Source: Bacillota bacterium (GTDB taxonomy: Bacteria > Bacillota > Clostridia > Oscillospirales > Ruminococcaceae). From it: a stretch of DNA of 36,670 bases. Shown here in pieces: positions 8,901-16,500 of the stretch. The notes below the pieces were generated by a model that saw only the letters and a program-made list of their open reading frames with translations, did not search any database and was not told the origin of the DNA. Each line of letters opens with the position of its first letter. The first letter of the stretch is position 1. Made by a program: the position numbers and the translations under genes. The stretch is taken from contig JAEWZG010000023.1 in assembly GCA_023395435.1 (NCBI GenBank), positions 1-36,670 on the forward strand, given 5' to 3'.

Positions 8901-10256
8901 ACGGATTCTGATGTAAGAAACAGTATTCAGTATTACAGTCCTATTACAGCACAGACATCAATAGCTTCAAGCTACAAAAAAACTGATTTTGCTAAGAATG
9001 GTGACACAATTACTGTTTCTTCAAAGGCAAATCATAATGTAAGTATACTTAATTCAAAAATTCTAAACAGGGAAACTGTAAATACAATTGAAAATGGCAT
9101 GTCGCTTAAGATGTCATACAAAATTCCACTTAACGAAAATGCAATAGCTCAGGGCATTACATCATTTGCATATACACTTACAGACGATGCTGGTAACATA
9201 CTATCAGTAAATCAGCCTTCTGTTACAACAAATAGAGTTATATATGACAGAATTCGTCCAATAGTTTCAATGACGCCACAGCTTAATGGCTTTACAAATA
9301 AAAATATCAGCTATACATTCTCATTTACTGATGAGAACTTAAGTGCTTCTGATATTTCTGTTAGTGTAAACGGTGCTGAACAACTAACACAGGGTGAAAA
9401 AGCTTCAACAGGAAAAACTTTCAGAAAAACTATTTCACTCAGTGCAGAAAAGGAATATGAAATTATAGCTACCTTGCTCGACAGTGCAGGAAACAAGTGT
9501 CAGCAGGATAAAATTGTTAAGATTACTGTTGATAAGACTTCACCAAAGGTTACATCAAGCAAGGTTGATCTCACAAAGTCAACAAGTTTCAAGAGCGGTA
9601 TAAAAATCAGCGAAATTCTTGAAATTCAGGAAAAATACATAAAGGAAGTTATCTGTAGCATTACTGATAGTGACGGAACACGTGATATTGATATAAACGA
9701 TCCAATCACAGGTGATGGAAAGAAAACTGTCAACATCATCGTTAAGGATATGGCAGGAAACATCTCACAGACAATGACTTATGATTTTTACATTGACGGT
9801 ACACCACCAAAATTTGAAATCAAGGATACTGATAAAAAGGCTTTGTCACTTGATAAAACTGTTACATTCAAGGATAAGCTTAATTTAAAGATAGGTCTTG
9901 ATAGCTTTGGTTCTGATAAAGAAAATAAGCTTGAGAAATTCACAACATTAAAGCTACTTAATTCGAATGGTAATCTTGTAGTTGATCTTCTTGAAGAAGA
10001 AACACCTCTTGCAAACGGAGGTTATGAAATCAAGGTTGATAAATTCGGTAAGTATACCCTTGAAGTTCAGGCTGTTGATAGTGCAGGAAATGACACAGGT
10101 CTTTTAAAGTACAATTTTGTCGTAAAAGATAAAACTGTTATTGAAAAGTATGTCAGCAACAAACCACTTATGATTGCTAGTATAGCAGGAGTTCTTGCTA
10201 TTGTCGGAGTAGTTGTCTTAATTATAATTAAAAGAAAAAATAGATATTATCTGTAA
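5976..10256 (+). CDS. Large Ig-like-repeat surface protein with signal peptide and C-terminal membrane anchor
   Basis: The protein has 1426 residues. A signal peptide (1-~36) precedes many bacterial Ig-like beta-sandwich units, seen as recurring DxAGN and VDKTxP motifs. Five tandem units of 103-116 residues in the middle each begin with a version of AKNGDxVxVxFKSNH (about residues 571, 687, 790, 896 and 1005). One transmembrane helix (about 1397-1418) and a basic KRKNRYYL tail end the protein. It should therefore be a type I membrane protein with almost all its mass outside. The GTG start at 5976 is 7 nt from GGAGG; ATG 5982 is an alternative. There is no LPXTG. It may be the outward-reaching part of the system in place of EsaA/YueB (inference), or a plain adhesin. 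Confidence 0.85.
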   Translation: MKMKGNVKLKVISALTIVMMLSVILASLMLTKTFAATSLNIPSDCMIYSETSNKAIVPLTENGGSNKLCVFTKSTEGVFTFFKATGDIGQTNGAPFEVEEAWTHGTDYEYYVSVTDNVDNYKNAFDGKTAVLDGNTASIQVGDDTPLELHKIKIANNKAPVIDYVQPSNTNWTADDVTLTVNAHDEDYQDTIQYSFDDGQTWQIGNSKSFSANQDVKIIVKDNYGRTSQVWTQTINKIDKTAPTITITSLIKHENYFFIKNNTIVTFNVTDNDSGINYDSLSINSPGVNYEFISRTNNEYKYKFKYYGEIGKKDIDISISDYAGNTCTNTDLVMDSGAPSGSIINLTVDDAWKKNSNSFEFKASDSETGIALNKCTSDIPSDIGTVTFTLKDGEPDTYIATVTAKPGKTIDQKVKLTIKDQAENPVEVTTEKNIRIDNEKPGINNISVKNPSQPENTAVKTGDTVAISFTLDDHGGSGCDNNQTVQFAINGSELKTATFIDGKFTADFVIGTDVTLTENEEIIITNLICEDKVGNKVAVDETVSFGTGCHLLGDIEISSVKFTSDNANNHLAKNGDKVCVEFLSNNPAIISGNISQDVNVSQQHSSYPDDYQDRKYVYRIYLIVADVPSYDNKAIKFDLSITDGANNTPIRITDEDTGITPVIYYAPIDSTIDSINFASDGANTGFAKKNDNVKLNIKTKHPVNIYNTNISGENVTLTSEDNISWSGSKEITGNGLSDNSNIPFSFKISDAAGNEVITRTESDAAKVKFYDRISISDIHMTSDNDISDIARNGNVIQTSFRTSHPVILTSSKIAGKNVTFHSEDNMNWTAEYTVAQGDITDNAFVSLLLAIDDIAGNEQLTANQNSYGIQKIKYFAPIKISDVVITTNNTKNGNKYAKNGDQVKVTFKSNHDVTISDADILGKNTSLSKHDLSGPEKQFTMTYTIKNGDINDLTSVKFAFKADDIAGNPQIVKKSTDSDVRNSIQYYSPITAQTSIASSYKKTDFAKNGDTITVSSKANHNVSILNSKILNRETVNTIENGMSLKMSYKIPLNENAIAQGITSFAYTLTDDAGNILSVNQPSVTTNRVIYDRIRPIVSMTPQLNGFTNKNISYTFSFTDENLSASDISVSVNGAEQLTQGEKASTGKTFRKTISLSAEKEYEIIATLLDSAGNKCQQDKIVKITVDKTSPKVTSSKVDLTKSTSFKSGIKISEILEIQEKYIKEVICSITDSDGTRDIDINDPITGDGKKTVNIIVKDMAGNISQTMTYDFYIDGTPPKFEIKDTDKKALSLDKTVTFKDKLNLKIGLDSFGSDKENKLEKFTTLKLLNSNGNLVVDLLEEETPLANGGYEIKVDKFGKYTLEVQAVDSAGNDTGLLKYNFVVKDKTVIEKYVSNKPLMIASIAGVLAIVGVVVLIIIKRKNRYYL
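7680..9230 (+). repeat. Five tandem protein repeats of ~110 codons within the Ig-like surface protein
   Basis: Each unit opens with an AKNGD-type motif at about nt 7690, 8037, 8345, 8665 and 8992, giving a period of 308-348 nt. It continues with a V/I-rich strand, an H-x-V turn and an IxGKN-type segment. The units are well diverged in DNA, so this is an old protein-level duplication rather than a recent DNA repeat. Confidence 0.75.
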
Positions 10257-10281
10257 ATTTGAATAAATAAGGAGTCTTAAA

Positions 10282-11412
10282 ATGTTGCACTCAGATATAG
10301 TAGAAAAAAGAGATTTATATTGTTTGTCCTATATTTTGCAGAGTAATCAAATGTTTTTCCAGACTGGATATAAAGTCCTCCAAAGTCAGGAGAAAAATGG
10401 ATTTATTCGCTGCACAAAGATCATATTTAATGGGCAGGATAAGCTGGTATATGACGTGTCAAAATACAAATCCCTTGATACATTATTACCTGCGATTTCA
10501 CCGGATGCATTTATTTCAATAATGAAGAATCTTCTTGATGTGATTATTGAGGTAAACAACAATGGCTTTATGCAGTATAGTAATATTGAAATCGGCTTTG
10601 ATAAGGTTTTTGTTGATAACAATAACTATAAGGTGTATCTTATTTATCTCCCGATTAATATTACAGGTAATTCAAATGATTATACTGTTTTTGAAAAACA
10701 GCTTAAGAACAATATTATCAATGCCGCAACAAGCAACCCGAACATTCTGACTCCACAATTACAAGGAATGCTTCAGATAATAAAAAATGATATGACTTCA
10801 ATTGAAGTCTTGAAGGAAAAGTTTGCAGGCATAAATAATATGTCTTCAAACAAGCCTGTTACAGGTGGACTTAACACGATGTCGCCTGTTAATTCGCAGA
10901 ATTTCCAGCAGCCTGTTTATCAGCAAAATCAACCCGCATATCAACCACAGCCTGTTGCACCGCAGATGCCACAGTCAAAGCCTGAAAAGAAGAAACATGG
11001 CGGACTGTTTTCTAAAAAGGATAAAAGCACGAAGAATCAAGTGCCTGACACAAATATCGTTATTCAGCCTCAATGCGAAGGTGGAGCAACAGAAATTCTT
11101 GACGAAGGCTTATATAATGATATAACTCTTATCGGAGTAAATACACCACAGGATTTCAGGTATACAATATCAAAGCCTGAATTCTTTATTGGTAAAAAGG
11201 CCGATTCTGTTGATGCCTGCATAAGCTTTAACAACGCTGTCAGTCGTGTCCATTGTAAAATTATCACAAGTAATAACGAGCATTTTATTGTTGATCTTGG
11301 TAGTGCAAACGGTACATACGTCAATGGTTACAGATTAAATGTCAATCAGCAGATGCCAATAAAGCAAGGTGACAGTATTAAGCTTGCAAACAGTGAGTTT
11401 ACTATAAATTAA
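10282..11412 (+). CDS. FHA-domain protein with N-terminal DUF6382/EssB-like domain
   Basis: The protein has 376 residues. The N-terminal domain (about 1-175) has the look of DUF6382, a family often joined to FHA and, to my recollection, related to the EssB/YukC pseudokinase fold; I cannot check this here. A Pro/Gln-rich linker (about 195-240) and a basic patch (KKKHGGLFSKKDK) follow, then a TEILD motif with T270, and a C-terminal FHA domain (about 290-376). The FHA domain keeps its phosphopeptide-binding residues: IGKK, SRVH and NGTYVNG. FHA domains bind phosphothreonine. T270 resembles the N-terminal phosphosites of GarA-like FHA proteins, which can be bound in cis. It lies between the surface protein and the phosphatase, so it is probably the adaptor of the phospho-switch. 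Confidence 0.88.
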   Translation: MLHSDIVEKRDLYCLSYILQSNQMFFQTGYKVLQSQEKNGFIRCTKIIFNGQDKLVYDVSKYKSLDTLLPAISPDAFISIMKNLLDVIIEVNNNGFMQYSNIEIGFDKVFVDNNNYKVYLIYLPINITGNSNDYTVFEKQLKNNIINAATSNPNILTPQLQGMLQIIKNDMTSIEVLKEKFAGINNMSSNKPVTGGLNTMSPVNSQNFQQPVYQQNQPAYQPQPVAPQMPQSKPEKKKHGGLFSKKDKSTKNQVPDTNIVIQPQCEGGATEILDEGLYNDITLIGVNTPQDFRYTISKPEFFIGKKADSVDACISFNNAVSRVHCKIITSNNEHFIVDLGSANGTYVNGYRLNVNQQMPIKQGDSIKLANSEFTIN

Positions 11413-11426
11413 TTCAGAGGTAATCC

Positions 11427-12173
11427 ATGAAAAGACTAAATTTTGAAGCCTTTGGAATATCTGACGTCGGAATTGATAAGCAGGTTAACCAGGACAGTTT
11501 TGTTTATAAGGTCGTGGAAACTGGTGATTTCTATTATGGAATTTTTGCAGTAGCAGACGGTGTCGGTGGACTTGAGAAGGGCGAAGTTGCAAGCTCTATT
11601 GCAATATCCTGTATCAACAAATGGTGGGAAAACGACTTCAAGAGTAATGTTACCGATCTTGATTTCCTGATAAAATCATTGATTCAGACAATTAAGGATG
11701 CAAATGATCAGATAAAAAAGCTTGCTGATGCAAAGTTAATTAAGATGGCAACAACATTATCTGTATTGTTTCTTTATAAGGACAGTTATTTTATAATTAA
11801 TGTTGGAGACAGCAGAATATACAAGATTAGTAACTTCTTCAGTGGAAGAATTACTCAGCTAACTCAGGATCATTCTCAGATTATCGAAAAAACGTATAAT
11901 GGTCAGCTTGTCAGGAAGAGCGTTCTTACACAATGCCTCGGCAACAAGGATAGCTTTGAGTATTTCTGCACCACTGAAAAGCTCAAGAAGAATGATTATT
12001 TCATGCTTTGCAGTGATGGAATATACAAAACACAGCCCAGTGAAGTTGTTCTTAAAATTTTCCGGGAAAATATCAAGAATATCAGTAAGATATGTTCAGG
12101 CCTTATTGATAACGCAAAGGTTAATAATGAGAAGGATAATATTTCAGTAATAGTAGTTAGAATTACAGATTGA
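11427..12173 (+). CDS. PP2C-family Ser/Thr protein phosphatase
   Basis: The 248-residue cytoplasmic protein consists of a single PP2C domain. The metal-binding and signature motifs are present: NQD (21-23), ADGVGG with D44, GDSRIYKI, CSDGIYK, and the terminal DNISVIVV. Length and motif order match the bacterial PrpC/Stp group, which removes phosphate from Ser/Thr and usually opposes a Hanks kinase. The gene starts 14 nt after the FHA gene with a GAGGTAA site. It is the natural eraser for the kinase at the head of the operon; its actual substrates are not shown by the sequence. Confidence 0.93.
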   Translation: MKRLNFEAFGISDVGIDKQVNQDSFVYKVVETGDFYYGIFAVADGVGGLEKGEVASSIAISCINKWWENDFKSNVTDLDFLIKSLIQTIKDANDQIKKLADAKLIKMATTLSVLFLYKDSYFIINVGDSRIYKISNFFSGRITQLTQDHSQIIEKTYNGQLVRKSVLTQCLGNKDSFEYFCTTEKLKKNDYFMLCSDGIYKTQPSEVVLKIFRENIKNISKICSGLIDNAKVNNEKDNISVIVVRITD

Positions 12174-12187
12174 TAGGGGATGTCTGA

Positions 12188-13243
12188 ATGTCATTAACAA
12201 GAATTGTTGTTGCAGAAACAGATGAACAATACGTATTACCACTCGAGAGAAAATTTATCGAAGAATTTGGTGACAAAGCCGAAATAAACATCATTACTGA
12301 CAAGGACTATTTAACATATTTTTTCAGTAAGCCACAGAATATTGATGTTCTTGTTATTAATGAGAATAATTATGACAGTTCTTTTCATAAGCACAATATC
12401 CAGAATATTTTTCTCCTTTCTGAAAATGAAACTGCAGAAAACCTTACAGCTGACCTTGATATAAACCGAATTTATAAGTACACAAGTGTAAAAGAAATTT
12501 TCAATACAATTGTTAATAATATGACAGCAACGGTTTCTGATAATACTTCACAGAAAAAGCAGACAAAAGTAATAATGGTGTATTCGCCAATTGGCGGAGC
12601 AGGAAAAACCACAATAGCTGCGGGTATCTCAAGTGCTCTTTCAAAAGCGTATAAGAAGGTTCTTTTTATCGGAATTGATAGCCTTCAGGGTTACAGTTAT
12701 TTTATAGAGAAACCTGTATACCTAAACAATTCTATCGAAAAGTTAATCAAGAATGAAAATGATAATATATTTAATTCATTAAGACCATATGTAATTTCAG
12801 AGTTTGTTGATTTTATGCCACCTTTCAGTAGTCTTTGTTCATTGAATCTTAGCGCTTCAAATTACGCTAATCTCATAAAGGGAATTGCAGAATCAGCAGC
12901 CTATGATTACATAGTAATAGATACTTCTTCAGAATTTTCTGAGATTATTACAAAGCTTATGGGAGTTTCAACAAATGTAGTCATTGCACTTTCACAGGAT
13001 AAGTATTCAGCCTATAAGTTCAATTGCCTCCTTAATAGTATTGACTGTTCAGACACAAATAAATTTGTTTTTGTCTGCAATAAATATGAATCTGATGAGG
13101 AGAATTATTTAGTTAAAGACGAGGTTATCAACAAGTTCAGCATAAGTGAATATATAAGCTTTGATAACGAAATTCCACAGCTTTCACTCAAGACAATGTC
13201 CGATGTGAAAAGCTATCAGAAAATTGCATATATGTTTTTATAG
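12188..13243 (+). CDS. CpaE/MinD-like ATPase with degenerate receiver-like N-terminus
   Basis: The 351-residue protein has an N-terminal ~110 residues that resemble a degenerate receiver (RIVVAETDEQY, VLVINENN). A MinD/ParA-type ATPase follows. The P-loop PIGGAGKTT has K140, and the characteristic acidic Walker B is in YDYIVIDTSS. The deviant second-Lys region of ParA/MinD is not obvious. Receiver-plus-MinD is the architecture of CpaE/TadZ, which places pilus secretion machines at particular sites in the cell. Such ATPases are not core parts of Staphylococcus or Bacillus type VII loci. Here it may localise or organise the secretion complex (inference). It starts 14 nt after the phosphatase. 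Confidence 0.87.
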   Translation: MSLTRIVVAETDEQYVLPLERKFIEEFGDKAEINIITDKDYLTYFFSKPQNIDVLVINENNYDSSFHKHNIQNIFLLSENETAENLTADLDINRIYKYTSVKEIFNTIVNNMTATVSDNTSQKKQTKVIMVYSPIGGAGKTTIAAGISSALSKAYKKVLFIGIDSLQGYSYFIEKPVYLNNSIEKLIKNENDNIFNSLRPYVISEFVDFMPPFSSLCSLNLSASNYANLIKGIAESAAYDYIVIDTSSEFSEIITKLMGVSTNVVIALSQDKYSAYKFNCLLNSIDCSDTNKFVFVCNKYESDEENYLVKDEVINKFSISEYISFDNEIPQLSLKTMSDVKSYQKIAYMFL

Positions 13244-13252
13244 GAGATTTAT

Positions 13253-13507
13253 ATGGAAGATAAAAGAATTGTCTGCATATTGAATTTGCAGAAGAAACAG
13301 AAAACAGTTGATATTGATATTCCATTGAATATATCAGCAAACGAGTTAATAGTTGCCCTGAATGAAGGATTTAGGCTTGGGATAAATACTTCAGATTTGT
13401 CCCAGTGTTATCTTCAGGCAGAAAATCCTGTTGCATTGCTCAGGGGGAGCAAAACACTTGAGGACTATGGGTTAAGGGATGGCACAATAATCAACTATAC
13501 TGTATAG
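13253..13507 (+). CDS. YukD/EsaB-like ubiquitin-fold protein
   Basis: The 84 residues have the beta-grasp pattern of the YukD/EsaB family: an initial beta hairpin (KRIVCILNLQKKQKTVDIDI), a central helix (ISANELIVALNEGF), and a final LEDYGLRDGTIINYTV strand-turn. EsaB/YukD is a small cytoplasmic component or regulator of Firmicutes type VII secretion, and its gene commonly sits directly beside essC, as here (13 nt gap). There is no C-terminal Gly-Gly, so it is not a conjugating modifier. The fold and neighbours agree well. Confidence 0.88.
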   Translation: MEDKRIVCILNLQKKQKTVDIDIPLNISANELIVALNEGFRLGINTSDLSQCYLQAENPVALLRGSKTLEDYGLRDGTIINYTV

Positions 13508-13520
13508 GATTGTGATATAA

Positions 13521-16500
13521 ATGCATAAGGTATATAAAATAATAGTATCCAACAGAAATTTATATAAAGAAGTCGAACTTAACAGTGAGGAACGATCCGT
13601 AGTGTTGGGAACAACAAGTGATTGTACAACAAGACTGCCAAAGGGTCTGTTCTTTTGCGATATTAGATTAAAATTTGAAAATAACGGCACAAGCTGGTGT
13701 GCTTCAAGTGATGAAAATACTTATATTTCTCCAGACTCAATAATCAAACTAACTTCATTTGAGCTTTCACACGGTGATAGCTTTTACGTAAAATATTCAA
13801 ATTCAAACCAGGTTGTATGCAAAATCAGCTTTGTACTTGACTTTGATTTTGAGAGCAAGGATTATCTGCGCGAAATTGATATCCAGAGTATCAGCAGAAT
13901 TAATATTGGCGGTGCTGGTAATTGTGAAATTTTCCTTCAGGATGAACTAATTAAAAATGATGTAGTGTGCCTTGAAAAACAGGGTGGGAAATGCATAATT
14001 TACGATAACAGCACAAAATACGGTGTATATGTTAATGGCAATAAAATTGAAGGAAAATGCGAAGTTAATGACTTTGACTTTTTCTCAATAGTTGGCTGTT
14101 CCTTCTATTATAAATATGGGAAGCTATATACCTCACGCTTTAATACAAAAATAAATAATCTTAGATATGTTGATTTAACTGAGCAGAAGAGCAATTTTTC
14201 ATACCCGAAATTTATAAGAAATACAAGACTTAAGCATGTTGTTCCTGATGATAATATAAAAATTCTTGACCCACCGGCATTAAGCGATAAGCCAAAGAAT
14301 GGTTTACTTATGTCATTGCTTCCTGCACTTGCTATGGTTGGAATGATTGTTGTTCTGCGTGGAGTTATGGGCGGTGGTGGTTCTTTTATTATTTTCAGCG
14401 TAGCAAGTATGTCGATTGGTATTCTTACATCAATATTGAATTTTATAAAAGGACGTCGTGATTATAAAAAAGAAAAGCGCAACCGTATTGAAAAATACAA
14501 CAATTACATAGAAAACAAAAAAGAAGAGATTATTGAAAGCCGAAAGTCTGAGAAGAACATTCTTGATGATATATATTATTCCTTTGATCGTGAATATCAG
14601 ATGGTAAAGGACTTTTCAGGTGATTTATTCGACCGTAGTGAAGCTGATGATGATTTTCTTCAGGTCAGAATAGGTATCGGCGCTCTTCCTGCTAAAAGAG
14701 TTATTGAATATCAGCAGAAGGAGGCTCTTGAAATTACTGACGAGCTTTCCGAACTCCCACAGCAGATTAGTCAAGAGTTCAAGTATATTAACCAGGTTCC
14801 AGTAGTATGCGATTTTGCAAAATCTAATTCCATCGGAATTATAGGTACTGAAAAAGTATGCTATGACTTTATGAAAAATATAATGCTGGACATCAGTATC
14901 CGTCATTATCATAATGATATAAAATTATTTATAGTAATTGATGAAAAAAATGCTCATCTTGTGCAATGGGCAAGAATGCTACCTCATCTTAAGAATGATA
15001 TTCTAAATTCAAGGAACATTATCTGTGATAATGACAGTAAGAACCTAATGTTTGAATATCTTTATAAGGAGCTTTCAAGGCGTGAATCCTTTAAAGAAAC
15101 AAGCCCTCATTTTGTTATTTTTGTTTACGATGAAATAGGAATGAAAAGGCATCCAATATCAAAATATATTGAAAAAGCAAGTGACTTTGGTTTTACCTTT
15201 GTATTCTTTGAGCAAGGCAAGGAGCTTTTACCACAAGGCTGTAAGAAGGTAATTACATTAAGTACTCAGAAGACAGGCACTCTTGTCGATGTGGAAAACA
15301 GTGATGTTACAAACGATTTTAGTTATGAGCCTGTTTCTGACCTTTCAGCAATTGAAATTACTACAAAAATTGCACCAGTATATTGTGAAGAGGTTAGCCT
15401 CGAAGGTTCATTGAGAAAGAATATTACTTTATTCGAGCTTTTGAATATAGTTACTGTTTCTGATCTTGATCTTGCAAACCGTTGGAAAACTTCTGAAGTT
15501 TATAAGACAATGGCTGCCCCTCTCGGTGTTAAAACCAAGGACGAAATTGTTTGTCTCGACCTTCACGAAAAATATCATGGACCTCATGGACTTGTTGCTG
15601 GTACAACTGGTTCTGGTAAGAGTGAAATCCTTCAGAGTTATATTTTATCAGCATCAACATTGTTCCATCCTTATGAAGTTGGCTTTATGATTATCGACTT
15701 TAAGGGAGGCGGAATGGTTAACCAGTTCATTGATCTTCCTCACCTTGTCGGTGCAATAACAAATATAGATGGCCGTGAAATTGACAGATCATTAAAGTCA
15801 ATCAAGGCTGAACTCCAAAAGAGGCAGAGGGTTTTTGCTGAATGTGGAATAAACCAGATTAACAACTATATAAAAATGTTCAAAGCCGGTGAGGTTAAGG
15901 AACCTATCCCTCACCTTATCATAATCGTAGATGAATTTGCTGAACTGAAAGCTGAACAACCTGAATTCATGAAGGAACTAATCAGTGCGGCACGTATCGG
16001 ACGAAGCCTTGGTGTACATCTTATTCTTGCTACGCAGAAGCCGGCAGGACAGGTTAATGAACAGATTTGGTCAAACTCAAAATTCAAGCTTTGTCTTAAG
16101 GTTCAGACAAAGGAAGACAGTAATGAAGTGCTAAAATCGCCTCTTGCTGCTGAAATTAAAGAGCCTGGTAGGTCTTATCTCCAGGTTGGTAATAATGAAA
16201 TATTTGATTTGTTCCAGTCAGCATACAGTGGTGGTCCGATTACAAACGGTGAAGAAGGTCCATTCAATGAATTTAAGGTATTTGGCGTTGAGCTTTCAGG
16301 AAGAAGAAAGCTTGTTTACGAAAAGAAGAAGAAAAAGTCTGACGAAAAACAGGGCACACAGCTCAGTGCAATCGTTGATTATATCGCAGATTTCTGTGAG
16401 AAGAGTCATATTGACAGACTTCCAAGCATCTGTCTTCCACCAATACCTGAAGTTATTGAATTCAAGGCAGAAATTGAAGAACAGGATAACAATGATATCA

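Noticed and set aside
7680..9230. Possible CRISPR or recent tandem DNA repeat
   Set aside because: The repetition is at protein level with diverged DNA; no short identical repeats with spacers occur anywhere in the window.
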